Below are positions 34,582 through 43,930 of a stretch of 64,000 bases of DNA, one piece after another. How positions within the stretch are numbered: the first letter of the stretch is position 1; each line of letters opens with the position of its first letter. The stretch lies in contig DKUR01000043.1 in the NCBI GenBank assembly GCA_002490775.1, forward strand, positions 34,422 to 98,421, read 5' to 3'. The notes below the pieces were generated by a model. It worked only from the letters and a program-made list of their open reading frames with translations, was not told where the DNA came from and did no database searches. The DNA is from Lachnospiraceae bacterium UBA7199. GTDB taxonomy: Bacteria > Bacillota > Clostridia > Lachnospirales > Lachnospiraceae. The translations under genes were made by a program, and so were the position numbers.

Positions 34582-35328
34582 ATGATTAAAGAGATGATTA
34601 AAATAGCAGTTTGTGATGATGATATATCTTTATTAAATAAAATTGCTGTTTTATTAGATCAATATTGCACAGAGTATCATCAGGAAATGATGTACACGTT
34701 TTTTCGCAGTCCATTGGAATTACTGGCTGAAATTGAAAAGGGGATGCGCTGGGATGTTTTGATTTTGGATGTAATTATGCCTGGGGGAAATGGAATCAAC
34801 GTGGCAAAGGAAATCCGTCAGTATGATCATGCGGTAAAGATAATTTTCTTAACAGAATCTTGCGAATATGCAGTGGAATCCTACACAGTAGGCGCTTATT
34901 TCTATCAGATGAAACCGGTTTCTAAAGAAAAGCTATATAAGCTGTTAGATGCAGTCACCTTTGAGTGCGAAAAAACACAGCAATGCAGCCTGATTCTGCA
35001 ATGTAAAAGCGGCATAACGAGAATAGACCTGAAAAAGCTGGAATATTGTGAAGTGATTGGACGCACGTTAGTGTTTCATTTGGGAAATGGAAATAATTTG
35101 GAAAGCAGCGGCAGCCTGGACGAATTGTGCAGCAAACTGACACAGTACGAAAACTTTTTTCGCCCACACCGGTCATTTTTAATTAATATGGATTATATCC
35201 AAAGTATTTCCGGCAAATCAATTATATTGGACAGTACGACAAAAATTCCCATTCCTCATGGAAAATGTTCTGAGGTCAAAAAAAGATATCTTGAATATGC
35301 ATTTAGTAGAAAGCAGGTATTAATATAA
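34582..35328 (+). CDS. LytTR-family response regulator
   Basis: 248 residues: receiver with intact Asp in LILDVIMPGGNG, acidic cluster CDDD, conserved Lys in QMKPVSK, and a LytTR domain (about 135-240: LKKLEYCEVIGRTLVFHLGN, FFRPHRSFLINMDYI). It is closely similar in layout to the first half of the fused regulator at 28760. GGAAAGGG abuts the ATG at 34582; ATG at 34594 is a possible alternative. It overlaps the kinase gene by one base (TAATG). Confidence 0.87.
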   Translation: MIKEMIKIAVCDDDISLLNKIAVLLDQYCTEYHQEMMYTFFRSPLELLAEIEKGMRWDVLILDVIMPGGNGINVAKEIRQYDHAVKIIFLTESCEYAVESYTVGAYFYQMKPVSKEKLYKLLDAVTFECEKTQQCSLILQCKSGITRIDLKKLEYCEVIGRTLVFHLGNGNNLESSGSLDELCSKLTQYENFFRPHRSFLINMDYIQSISGKSIILDSTTKIPIPHGKCSEVKKRYLEYAFSRKQVLI

Positions 35329-36596
35329 TGGATATCATACATTTGATTAATCTCATTTCAGTTGGAATTTTTGGCATGATTTTATCTGCATCATTTTGTG
35401 ATATTTGCTGGACAAAAAAGAAACGTCTGATTATGGCGGGGAGTATGGCTGTGATTTTGCTGATTCAGGGCGTGATATATTTTTGGATTAATGCAGATAT
35501 GGTTGAGTATGTTTATCCCCTTATTACCCACTTACCTTTAGCTATTGTGCTTTGCATACTTAAAAAACAATATCTTTGGCCTTTTGCTTCTGTGCTGACA
35601 TCATATCTTTGCTGCCAGCTTCGGCGGTGGCTGGCTCTTTTGGCTGCTGCATTATTTGCTGGGGAGTCTACAATGCAAAATATGGTGGAATTAATTTTGA
35701 CACTGCCAATATTACTGTTTTTACTTCGTTTTATTGCTCCATCTGTGCGTTCAGTTTCCCATTATGCAGTCTCACTACAATGGCGCTTTGCTTTGGTGCC
35801 TGCATTATATTATGGTTTTGATTATCTAACGCGTATTTACACAAAGCTGCTTTTAGAAGGGGCATTGGTTGCAGTGGAATTTATGCCTTTTGTATGCAGT
35901 GCTGCTTATTTAGTATTTGTGGTTCAAATTTCAGAGGAAAGACGGATCCGAAACCGGTTGGAACAGACGCAGGGAGTTTTGAATCTACAGGTGGAACAAG
36001 CGGTACGTGAGATTGAGGCTTTGCGGGAATTACAGAAAAAGACCAGCGTTTATCGTCATGATCTGCGCCATCATATGCAGTATGTTTCTAACTGCATTGT
36101 AAATGAACAGTTTGAACGGGCACAGGAATATATGAGTGAGATCTGTTCGGAAATTGAAGCAAACAGGGTAAAGACTTTTTGCGAAAATGAAGCAGCAAAT
36201 TTAATTTTTTCTGCATTTGACAGACGGACTAAAGAGTATGGAATTCCAATTAAAATCAATGCAGGAATTCCTCAGGTAGTACCCTTGTCGGAAAGCGATT
36301 TGTGTGTATTGTTGTCTAATGCGCTGGAAAATGCGCTGCATGCCTGTCAAAGGTTAAAAGAAAAAGGATTATTAGGGACAATTGAAGTTTTTGGGTATAA
36401 AGAAAATGAAAAGATATTTTTGCAGTTTACAAATACCTGTGGCTCAGAGATTATCTTTGATCATGGGATTCCAGTCACAGATAATCCAGGACATGGGATA
36501 GGGATACATAGTATCTGTGCTATTGTAGAGAGGTACAATGGCATATATGCTTTTTCGGTGAAAGACAATAAGTTTATTTTGCAGGTATCATTTTAA
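35328..36596 (+). CDS. GHKL sensor histidine kinase
   Basis: 422 residues with about six membrane helices (1-200), a coiled region carrying the phospho-acceptor His in TSVYRHDLRHHMQYV, and a GHKL ATPase domain (LLSNALENALHACQRL N-box, HGIGIHSICAI G-box). It pairs with the overlapping LytTR regulator gene. The ligand is unknown. Confidence 0.85.
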   Translation: MDIIHLINLISVGIFGMILSASFCDICWTKKKRLIMAGSMAVILLIQGVIYFWINADMVEYVYPLITHLPLAIVLCILKKQYLWPFASVLTSYLCCQLRRWLALLAAALFAGESTMQNMVELILTLPILLFLLRFIAPSVRSVSHYAVSLQWRFALVPALYYGFDYLTRIYTKLLLEGALVAVEFMPFVCSAAYLVFVVQISEERRIRNRLEQTQGVLNLQVEQAVREIEALRELQKKTSVYRHDLRHHMQYVSNCIVNEQFERAQEYMSEICSEIEANRVKTFCENEAANLIFSAFDRRTKEYGIPIKINAGIPQVVPLSESDLCVLLSNALENALHACQRLKEKGLLGTIEVFGYKENEKIFLQFTNTCGSEIIFDHGIPVTDNPGHGIGIHSICAIVERYNGIYAFSVKDNKFILQVSF

Positions 36597-36709
36597 GACT
36601 AAGGTCGATTTAATTCAGTTTACGGGCGATTTGTGACAATGCATGCATTTCTACGGATTGTTTTTGTACAATAACAAAATAATATTAAAGAAAAAAGGAG
36701 AATGAAAAA

Positions 36710-37447
36710 ATGAAAAAGAAATTATTATCAGTTATTTTGACAGCCGTAATGGTAGCAGCATTAACAGCATGCGGCGGTAAGGAAACAGAGGCAACAGCTC
36801 CCGCAGCGGAAGCAAGAACAGAAACAGAAGCACCCGCAGAAGAAGCTGCTCCTGTAGAAGAAGCAGAGGAAACTACAGAAGATACCACAAGTGATATGGT
36901 ATCTGATGAGAACTTTAAAATTCTGCAGGATAATTATGCTTTAATGGTTGAATGCTATAATACGGTAGCAGAAGCGTACAACAGTGATGAGATTGCAGCA
37001 AACGCTGATATTGAAGAAGCAATGCAGTTAGCAGCCGAAGTGATTGAGGAAATGGGAGAAATCACACAGGATAGCATTACAGAAGAAGATGCGCAGACCT
37101 TGAATGATGCGATAGAAGACATTCTTAATGCTCTTTCTGATGTAGTAGATGGAATGGAAACTACCGGTGATGCGGCTGGCGAGATGGTGTCCGATGAAAC
37201 TTTTGCTGTTCTGCAGGAGAATTATGGACTTATGACAGAAGCTTATAATGCAGTGGCAGAAGCATATAATAGTGATGAGGTTGAAGCAAATACAGAGATC
37301 GAAGATGCATTAAACCAGGCATATGATATTATTGAGGAGATGGGAACAATCACACAGGACAGCATTACAGAGGAAGATGCACAGACCTTGAATGATGCAA
37401 TGGTTGCAATTCTTGATGTGCTTGATACAGTCGTTGATGCAATGTAA
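36710..37447 (+). CDS. Acidic lipoprotein with two tandem ~88-residue repeats
   Basis: A 245-residue lipoprotein: lipobox L-T-A-C with Cys21, an Ala/Glu/Thr/Pro-rich linker (22-60), and two helical repeats (about 60-150 and 157-245). Both repeats begin (D/E)MVSDE and contain YNTVAEAYNSDE or YNAVAEAYNSDE, and both include the identical stretch ITQDSITEEDAQTLNDA. The protein is extremely acidic. Function unknown; it could bind cations or act as a surface spacer. AAAAGGAG precedes the start and a terminator follows. Confidence 0.8.
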   Translation: MKKKLLSVILTAVMVAALTACGGKETEATAPAAEARTETEAPAEEAAPVEEAEETTEDTTSDMVSDENFKILQDNYALMVECYNTVAEAYNSDEIAANADIEEAMQLAAEVIEEMGEITQDSITEEDAQTLNDAIEDILNALSDVVDGMETTGDAAGEMVSDETFAVLQENYGLMTEAYNAVAEAYNSDEVEANTEIEDALNQAYDIIEEMGTITQDSITEEDAQTLNDAMVAILDVLDTVVDAM

Positions 37448-37490
37448 TTTTTAACACATAGTACATTTATATAGCAGTAAAATTTAATAT

Positions 37491-37539
37491 CTCAAACTTC
37501 CTACACCAGGCGGTATGGGAAGTTTGAGTATTTTATTTT
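37491..37539 (+). terminator. Rho-independent terminator after the repeat lipoprotein
   Basis: An 11-bp stem (CTCAAACTTCC at 37491-37501 against GGAAGTTTGAG at 37518-37528) followed by a T-rich tract. Confidence 0.88.
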
Positions 37540-37577
37540 AACATAAGGATGGCTGGCAAAGCCTGTCATCCGTTGTT
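37538..37577 (+). repeat. 40-bp inverted repeat, copy B
   Basis: Partner of the copy at 32168-32207 (38/40 identical, opposite orientation). The two enclose the surface protein, the second LytTR system and the tandem-repeat lipoprotein. Copy B lies 35 bp before the chemoreceptor gene. Confidence 0.8.
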
Positions 37578-37612
37578 TGCATTAAGCTGTTTCCATTTGA
37601 TGAAGGGGATTT

Positions 37613-39601
37613 ATGGAAGTGAAAAGAAAAAAGCAGTCTTTTATGGGAAGCATTAAAGGAAGGATTATTCTTTATACAGCATTAAGCACAATTCTGATTA
37701 TTGCTGTTACCGCTGTGATCAATAGTATAGTGTTGAATGATGCGTTGAAAGCAAGTGAACATAATTTACTTACTACAGAAGCAGAGAGTACCAGCGATAT
37801 TATTGATGAATGGCTTGTCAGGCAGGCGAATATAGTCGAAACCATGAAAAGTGCACTGGAGCATATGGATAAGGAAGATACAGAAGCTATCATGGATTTC
37901 CTGGAAGATAATCTGGCGAACAATAATGCTGCCCTTATGTATTATTGCTGTTTTGGATATAATGGCGGCGTTCTTCCGGCAGACCATTCCAGTCTTGATC
38001 TTGATCCTACTACCAGAAGCTGGTGGACAGATGCAATTGCAAAGGGAGGATTGATATACACAGCTCCCTATACGGATTTTGCCACAGGGCAGATGATAGT
38101 TTCCATTGCTTCGCCCTGCAAAATTGATGGCGAGCAGGCTGTTGTACTTGCAGATATTACGATTGATAATTTAATTGAAATTGTAAAAAACGTGAGTACA
38201 GACGAAAGCATACAAACCTTTCTGCTGGCGGAGGATAATAGTGTAATTGCACATGAAAATGAAGCATATTTACCGAAAGAAGAAGGAAATACTATTTTGA
38301 CTGATATGCTGCAGGTGGATCTGGAAAGTAGTGATATATCTGCATTTGTTGATTATGACGGCACAAAAAAATACTGCATAGTAAGGACGGTAGAAGCTAC
38401 TGGGTGGAAAATAGGCATTGCACAAAACATATCCGTGATAAGTGGTAAAGTTAGAAGTAATTTAGTATTCCCTTTAATAGCGGACATTGTTCTGCTTGTA
38501 TTATCAATTATAGTGTTAAATATCGTTGTTTCCATAATGTTAAAACCCCTTAGCGAGTTAAAGAAATTTGTAAAGGAAAAAGTAATTGGAAATCAGAATT
38601 GCAAAACTGAAAAGTCAGAAGTAAAAGAAATCAGTTACTTAAAAGGCGAATTGGAAGACAGAGTAATATCAACGATTCGAAAAACGCAGCAGGAAACGAT
38701 ACATATTCAGGATATGGTGTCCGGTACAAACACGCATGTTTCCAAAATGAACGGAAATATAATGGAAATCAGCGCAATTATGGAGGAAACAGGGGCAAGT
38801 ATAGCAGGGCAGACACAGAGCATTGGCGATATAGATAACACCTGTAAGGATGTAATGGATGCCATTGATGAACTGGCCGAAAGTGCACAGACAATTACAG
38901 GCCATGCGAAGGAAATCATTGAGCGGGTAGGACAGATGGTTCCAGAAGTACTTGAGGATAAAGAAAATGCAATTAAAGTGACTGTAGATAGTAGGGAAAA
39001 ATTAAGAACTGCTATTGAAGAAACTAAGGTAATCAGCCAGATTGTAGAAGTATCACAAGCCATTGGTGAAATTGCAGGACAGACGAATCTGCTTTCTTTA
39101 AATGCATCTATTGAGGCTGCACGGGCAGGGGAAGCCGGACGGGGGTTTGCAGTGGTTGCAGAAGAAATCAAAAAGCTAAGTGAGACTACGGGCAGTGAAA
39201 TAGAAAAAGTAAATGTGTTGACAGAAAAGGTTTTAAGGAGTGTAGGAGTGCTTTCTGAAGCAAGTAATTACATCATCACATTCCTTGACGAAGTTGTGCT
39301 AAAGGATTATGATAAGCTAGAAACACTTGCAGGCAATTACAAGGAAGATGCTACTTACTATGCACAGGTCAGCAGTACATTAAGTGAAAATACAAAGGAA
39401 CTGCGAAGCTCTATTGCAAACATCAATGAGATTTTAGGTACGATCAACCTGTCACAAAGGGAGTTGGATACAGCAGTACAGTCTGTAAATGGAAATTTAC
39501 AGGAAATTACTTATGCAAGTGAAACTGTTTCGGAAGAGACACGGAATGTAATGAATAGCATTTCTTCTCTACAGACAACGATACAGCATTTTCAGGTATA
39601 A
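37613..39601 (+). CDS. Methyl-accepting chemotaxis protein with dCache-type sensor
   Basis: 662 residues: N-terminal helix (18-40), an extracellular double-Cache-like domain (about 45-280, with DPTTRSWWTDAI and YTAPYTDFATGQM typical of amine/amino-acid sensing Cache domains), second membrane helix (about 282-310), a short HAMP-like segment and a cytoplasmic signalling coil. The CheA-interaction tip is IGEIAGQTNLLSLNASIEAA with RAGEAGRGFAVVAEEIKKL. It implies a chemotaxis system elsewhere in the genome. GAAGGGG precedes the ATG. Confidence 0.9.
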   Translation: MEVKRKKQSFMGSIKGRIILYTALSTILIIAVTAVINSIVLNDALKASEHNLLTTEAESTSDIIDEWLVRQANIVETMKSALEHMDKEDTEAIMDFLEDNLANNNAALMYYCCFGYNGGVLPADHSSLDLDPTTRSWWTDAIAKGGLIYTAPYTDFATGQMIVSIASPCKIDGEQAVVLADITIDNLIEIVKNVSTDESIQTFLLAEDNSVIAHENEAYLPKEEGNTILTDMLQVDLESSDISAFVDYDGTKKYCIVRTVEATGWKIGIAQNISVISGKVRSNLVFPLIADIVLLVLSIIVLNIVVSIMLKPLSELKKFVKEKVIGNQNCKTEKSEVKEISYLKGELEDRVISTIRKTQQETIHIQDMVSGTNTHVSKMNGNIMEISAIMEETGASIAGQTQSIGDIDNTCKDVMDAIDELAESAQTITGHAKEIIERVGQMVPEVLEDKENAIKVTVDSREKLRTAIEETKVISQIVEVSQAIGEIAGQTNLLSLNASIEAARAGEAGRGFAVVAEEIKKLSETTGSEIEKVNVLTEKVLRSVGVLSEASNYIITFLDEVVLKDYDKLETLAGNYKEDATYYAQVSSTLSENTKELRSSIANINEILGTINLSQRELDTAVQSVNGNLQEITYASETVSEETRNVMNSISSLQTTIQHFQV

Positions 39602-39631
39602 TATGAACATTAAGTTAAGGAGGGTTTTAGT

Positions 39632-40966
39632 ATGGGACTTATCAAAGCAGGAATTGGTGCACTTGGGGGAACGATGGCAGATCAGTGGAAAGAGTTTTTC
39701 TACTGTGATGCGATGGAAAAGGATGTCATGGTTACAAAAGGCAGGAAGCGTACCAGCTCCCGGTCATCCAACACAAAAGGAAATGACAATATTATTTCCA
39801 ATGGCAGCGTGATAGCCGTGGCTGATGGGCAGTGTATGATGATTGTGGAACAGGGCAAAATTGTGGAGGTGTGTGCGGAGCCTGGAGAATTTACATATGA
39901 CACTTCCACTGAACCGAGTATTTTTGCAGGAAGCCTTGGCGAAAGCATAAAAGCAACATTTAAGACTGTCGGCAAGCGTTTTACTTTTGGTGGCGATACT
40001 GGAAAAGACCAGCGGGTATATTATTTCAATACCAAGGAGCTGGTAGATAATAAATTTGGAACGCCGAATCCAATTCCTTTCCGTGTGGTGGATTCCAAGA
40101 TTGGTTTAGATGTGGATGTTTCCATTCGCTGCTCAGGGATTTATTCCTACAAAATTTCTGATCCGCTGCTGTTTTATACCAATGTCTGCGGTAACGTAGA
40201 GCAGGATTACACACGTGATGAACTGGATAGACAGTTGAAGACAGAATTTATAAGTGCTCTTCAGCCTGCATTTGGAAAACTTTCTGATTTGGAACTTCGT
40301 CCCAATCAAATTGTATCTCATAACACGGAGTTAGAGGAAGCAATGAATGCAGCTCTTTCTGCAAAGTGGGGAGAACTGCGTGGATTAAAGGTAGTTAGTA
40401 TTGCACTTGGATCGGTTACTCTGCCGGAAGAAGATGCGGAGATGATCAAGCAGCTTCAACGCACAGCCGTTTTGCAGAATCCCAATATGGCAGGGGCAAC
40501 TTTAGCAGGTGCACAGGCAGATGCCATGAAAGCGGCGGCAGCCAATTCAGCGGGCGCTATGACAGGATTCATGGGCATGGGGATGGCTATGAATACAGGC
40601 GGCATGAATGCCCAGAATTTATTTGCTATGGGACAGCAGCAGGCGGCAGCGCAGCAGGCATCCCAGCAGGCACCGGCACAACAGGCAGCGAAACCCGGCA
40701 GCTGGACTTGTTCCTGTGGAGCTGTTGCAACAGGTAAGTTTTGTCCAGAATGCGGCTCCCCTAAGCCTGTAGAAAATGTTGGATGGACTTGCGCCTGTGG
40801 AACGGTGAATAAAGGAAAATTCTGTCAAAACTGCGGTGCCAAAAAGCCGGAAGGAGCACCTCTTTACAAGTGTGATAAGTGTGGCTGGGAGCCGGAAGAT
40901 CCTTTGCACCCGCCCAAATTCTGCCCGGAATGCGGAGATCCTTTTGATGAAAATGATAGAAAATAA
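39632..40966 (+). CDS. ydjI: SPFH-domain protein with C-terminal zinc ribbons (YdjI-like)
   Basis: 444 residues: an SPFH/band-7-like domain (about 20-285), an Ala/Gln/Met-rich flexible region (about 285-350) and three zinc-ribbon modules with paired Cys motifs (CSCGAVATGKFCPECG, CACGTVNKGKFCQNCG, CDKCGWEPED…FCPECG). It matches B. subtilis YdjI and virion-core-like proteins, which work with PspA, YdjG and YdjH in a membrane-stress complex. GGAGGG precedes the ATG. It is the first gene of a ydjI-ydjG-ydjH-like operon; no pspA is visible in the window. Confidence 0.85.
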   Translation: MGLIKAGIGALGGTMADQWKEFFYCDAMEKDVMVTKGRKRTSSRSSNTKGNDNIISNGSVIAVADGQCMMIVEQGKIVEVCAEPGEFTYDTSTEPSIFAGSLGESIKATFKTVGKRFTFGGDTGKDQRVYYFNTKELVDNKFGTPNPIPFRVVDSKIGLDVDVSIRCSGIYSYKISDPLLFYTNVCGNVEQDYTRDELDRQLKTEFISALQPAFGKLSDLELRPNQIVSHNTELEEAMNAALSAKWGELRGLKVVSIALGSVTLPEEDAEMIKQLQRTAVLQNPNMAGATLAGAQADAMKAAAANSAGAMTGFMGMGMAMNTGGMNAQNLFAMGQQQAAAQQASQQAPAQQAAKPGSWTCSCGAVATGKFCPECGSPKPVENVGWTCACGTVNKGKFCQNCGAKKPEGAPLYKCDKCGWEPEDPLHPPKFCPECGDPFDENDRK

Positions 40967-40997
40967 AAATGAAATTGTATTTTATTGGAGGATATAG

Positions 40998-42083
40998 ATG
41001 GCGGCAATACAAGAATATAAATGTCCGTGCTGTGGTGGTGCTATTGCCTTTGACAGCACGATACAAAAGATGAAATGTCCTTTCTGTGATACGGAATTTG
41101 AAATGGAAACACTGGCAAGCTATGACAGTGAACTGAAGAATGAACCGGAAGATGATATGAGGTGGGAAACCGCTTCCAAAGAACAGTGGCAGGACAGCGA
41201 GTCAGACAGCTTATGCTCTTATGTATGTCAATCCTGCGGAGGTGAAATTGCATGTGATAAAAATACAGCAGCAACCTCCTGCCCTTTCTGCGGGAATCCT
41301 GTTGTAATGATGGGAAACTTTTCCGGGGCATTAAAACCGGATTGTGTGATTCCGTTTAAGCTAAATAAAAAGGATGCAGAGGCAGCACTTAAGAAACATT
41401 ATGATGGGAAGCGTCTGCTGCCCAAAGTGTTTAAGTCTGAAAATCATATTGCTGAAGTGAAAGGGATATATGTTCCTTTCTGGCTGTTTGATGCCGGCGC
41501 TGATGTAAATATGCATTATAAAGCAACTAAAATCCGTACTTGGAGCGACAGTGACTATAACTATACCGAAACCAGCTTTTTTGCAGTAAGCAGAGGAGGA
41601 AATATTGAATTTGAAAGCGTTCCTGTTGATGGCTCTGCGAAGATGCCGGATGATTTAATGGAATCACTTGAGCCTTTTCATGTTTCAGATGCGGTAGATT
41701 TTCAAACTGCTTACCTGGCTGGATATTTGGCTGAAAAATATGATGTGGACGCCGAGCAGAGTGCTCCGCGTGCTAATGAGCGAATCAAAAAAAGTGCAGA
41801 AGATGCCTTTGAAGCAACGGTTCGAGGATATGCAACGGTTACGAAAGAAGCAGGCAGCGTCCGGCTGCAAAATGGCAAAGTAAAATATGCCCTTTTTCCC
41901 GTTTGGATTTTGAATACAAAATGGAATGGACAGAATTATCTTTTTGCAATGAATGGCCAAACAGGAAAAATGGTAGGTGATCTGCCATTAGATAAGGCTG
42001 CGTACAGAAAATGGTTATTTGGTTTGACGGGCATTATAGGTGCAATTGTATATGCTTTTTCTTACCTGATCTGGCTGCTATAG
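40998..42083 (+). CDS. ydjG: TFIIB-type zinc-ribbon membrane protein (YdjG-like)
   Basis: 361 residues: two N-terminal zinc ribbons (CPCCGGAIAFDST…CPFCDTEF and CQSCGGEIAC…CPFCGNP), a soluble beta-rich domain, and a C-terminal membrane segment (about 335-358). This is the layout of B. subtilis YdjG. The spacing to the SPFH gene is 31 bp with GGAGG, and the next gene begins within 10 bp of its stop. Role inferred from the Bacillus complex: recruitment of SPFH and PspA proteins to the membrane. Confidence 0.82.
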   Translation: MAAIQEYKCPCCGGAIAFDSTIQKMKCPFCDTEFEMETLASYDSELKNEPEDDMRWETASKEQWQDSESDSLCSYVCQSCGGEIACDKNTAATSCPFCGNPVVMMGNFSGALKPDCVIPFKLNKKDAEAALKKHYDGKRLLPKVFKSENHIAEVKGIYVPFWLFDAGADVNMHYKATKIRTWSDSDYNYTETSFFAVSRGGNIEFESVPVDGSAKMPDDLMESLEPFHVSDAVDFQTAYLAGYLAEKYDVDAEQSAPRANERIKKSAEDAFEATVRGYATVTKEAGSVRLQNGKVKYALFPVWILNTKWNGQNYLFAMNGQTGKMVGDLPLDKAAYRKWLFGLTGIIGAIVYAFSYLIWLL

Positions 42084-42092
42084 GAGGTGCGA

Positions 42093-42914
42093 ATGATGAA
42101 AAAGAGATTATTAGCTGTATTTTTCGCGCTGCTTCTATTTGTAATTTCGGCAGTTCCTGTGTTAGCTGCTGGGGATTTGCCAAGACTTGTAGATGATGCT
42201 GATTTACTTTCAGACAGCGAAGAGGCTGCTTTACAGAATAAATTAGACGAAATCAGTGAAAGGCAGCGTGTGGATATTGTAGTGGTTACAGTTAACTCCC
42301 TTGAAGGGGAGTCCGCTATGGAATATGCCGATGATTTTTTTGACTATTATGGATATGGATTTGGGGATGCAAGGGACGGTATCCTTTTACTCTTGAGCAT
42401 GGAGGAAAGAGACTGGTACATATCAACATCGGGATATGGAATAACAGCAGTCACCGATGCCGGACGTTCCTACATGTCTGAAGTATTCGTAGGTGATTTA
42501 AGCGCTGGGAATTATGCAGCAGCATTTACAATTTTTGCCGAGTTGTGCGATGACTTTATCAGTCAGGCAGATACGGGTATGCCATATGATGTGGATAATC
42601 TTCCGCAGGAGCCTTTTGGTGTATTTAGCAATCTTTTGATTGCATTAGGAATAGGTTTTGTTATATCCTTAATCGCAACAGGAATCATGAAAGGCAAGCT
42701 TAAAACGGTACACAGCCAGTCGGCCGCGGATAGTTACACCAGGAAAGGAAGCATGCAGCTAACAAAAGAAAGCGACCTGTTTTTGTATAAACATGTTGAG
42801 CGCAGTGAAAAACCAAAAGAAAGTACTTCAAGTACTTCAAATACTTCAGGTGGTTCAAGCACGCATACTTCATCTTCCGGATCAACCCACGGCGGTGGAG
42901 GAGGAAAATTCTAA
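42093..42914 (+). CDS. ydjH: TPM-domain protein (YdjH/YgcG-like)
   Basis: 273 residues: signal peptide (1-25), an extracellular TPM (Psb32/phosphatase-like) domain (about 28-160; LPRLVDDADLLSDSEEAALQ, RDGILLLLSMEERDWYISTS), one membrane helix (about 178-200), and a Ser/Thr-rich cytoplasmic tail ending GSTHGGGGGKF, the Gly-rich terminus typical of this family. AGGAGG at 42082-42087 allows ATG 42093 or 42096. Third gene of the ydjI-G-H-like operon. Confidence 0.83.
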   Translation: MMKKRLLAVFFALLLFVISAVPVLAAGDLPRLVDDADLLSDSEEAALQNKLDEISERQRVDIVVVTVNSLEGESAMEYADDFFDYYGYGFGDARDGILLLLSMEERDWYISTSGYGITAVTDAGRSYMSEVFVGDLSAGNYAAAFTIFAELCDDFISQADTGMPYDVDNLPQEPFGVFSNLLIALGIGFVISLIATGIMKGKLKTVHSQSAADSYTRKGSMQLTKESDLFLYKHVERSEKPKESTSSTSNTSGGSSTHTSSSGSTHGGGGGKF

Positions 42915-42949
42915 AAAGCAGCTTTTCGTGGAGGGATACAAAGTACGTT

Positions 42950-43756
42950 ATGAGAAAACTTAGATTTTTAATTACAGGCTTACTATGCGTGCATATGTTC
43001 TTATTTACAGGGGCAGTAGACTGTGTCAATGCTGCAGAGATACCAAGTGCGCAGACTGAAACTGCTTCCAATGATACAAGACCGGATTATGTCATTTACG
43101 TGAACAATGCTTTAAATTGTGTTACCATCAAACAGAAAAACGACGATGGAACTTTGACGCCGGTTAAGGCAATGGTTTGTTCCTGTGGACGGGAGAATAG
43201 GGAGACACCGGAAGGCATTTTTCAAACATCTGCTTATTACGAGTGGCGTAAAATGGTAGATAACACCTATGGAAGATATGCAGTCCGCTTTAATAGAATG
43301 ATTCTCTTTCATTCCGTACCTTACATTGAAAGTTCTCCGGATACCCTGGAATGGGAAGAGTACAATAAACTGGGGGAAAATGCTTCTTTAGGCTGTGTTA
43401 GATTATCTGTCGAAGATGCAAAATGGATTTATGATAATTGTAAACAGGGAACAACAGTAGTTGTTTATTCTGACAGTGAAACTGCTGGTGAACTCGGTAA
43501 ACCCTCGGCAATAAAAATAGATGAAAATTCTCCGTATAGGACTTGGGATCCCACAGATGCTGACAGGAATAATCCTTGGTTAGCCGGAAAGACTGAGTAT
43601 GTTCCCTTTCTTGGAACAATTGATGAGTTTAATTATGTGGCATATGCTGACAGATATCCGGATTTGAGAGATGCATTTGGCTACGATAAAAATGCATTAT
43701 ATGAGCACTATATCAACTGTGGAATCAATGAAAGAAGAATTGCTGTTTCTAACTGA
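42950..43756 (+). CDS. L,D-transpeptidase (YkuD domain)
   Basis: 268 residues: signal peptide (1-28), then a YkuD catalytic domain (about 45-185). The catalytic signature is split as LFHSVPYI (His) and LGENASLGCVRLS (Cys in S-x-G-C-V/I-R). YkuD enzymes make 3-3 cross-links or attach proteins to peptidoglycan. The C-terminal ~75 residues (EFNYVAYADRYPDLRDAFG, ALYEHYINCGINERR) form a short helical repeat seen in many clostridial wall proteins. GGAGGG lies about 15 bases before the ATG. Confidence 0.88.
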   Translation: MRKLRFLITGLLCVHMFLFTGAVDCVNAAEIPSAQTETASNDTRPDYVIYVNNALNCVTIKQKNDDGTLTPVKAMVCSCGRENRETPEGIFQTSAYYEWRKMVDNTYGRYAVRFNRMILFHSVPYIESSPDTLEWEEYNKLGENASLGCVRLSVEDAKWIYDNCKQGTTVVVYSDSETAGELGKPSAIKIDENSPYRTWDPTDADRNNPWLAGKTEYVPFLGTIDEFNYVAYADRYPDLRDAFGYDKNALYEHYINCGINERRIAVSN

Positions 43757-43873
43757 GCGTATCTTTTATATCAGCAGAGTTAAAATAAGAGGAAGAAAAA
43801 GGAAGAGCAGCAAGGTATAGCCCAAAGGCTGAATGTAAATTTGAATTTCAAAAATAACTGAATGAACAAACAG

Positions 43874-43923
43874 TCATAACCCCTTAGAACATTTCATACA
43901 ATGTAAAAAAGTGTTCTGAGGGG
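43874..43923 (+). promoter_or_regulatory. Sigma-E-type promoter of spoIIID overlapping a 12-bp palindrome
   Basis: TCATAAC (43874-43880), a 14-bp spacer and CATACAAT (43895-43902) match the sigma-E consensus closely (all eight -10 positions). A long inverted repeat, CCCCTTAGAACA (43880-43891) and TGTTCTGAGGGG (43912-43923), brackets the -10 box. Its right arm contains the ribosome binding site GAGGGG. The AGAACA core resembles a SpoIIID half-site. Confidence 0.65.
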
Positions 43924-43930
43924 ATTTCCT

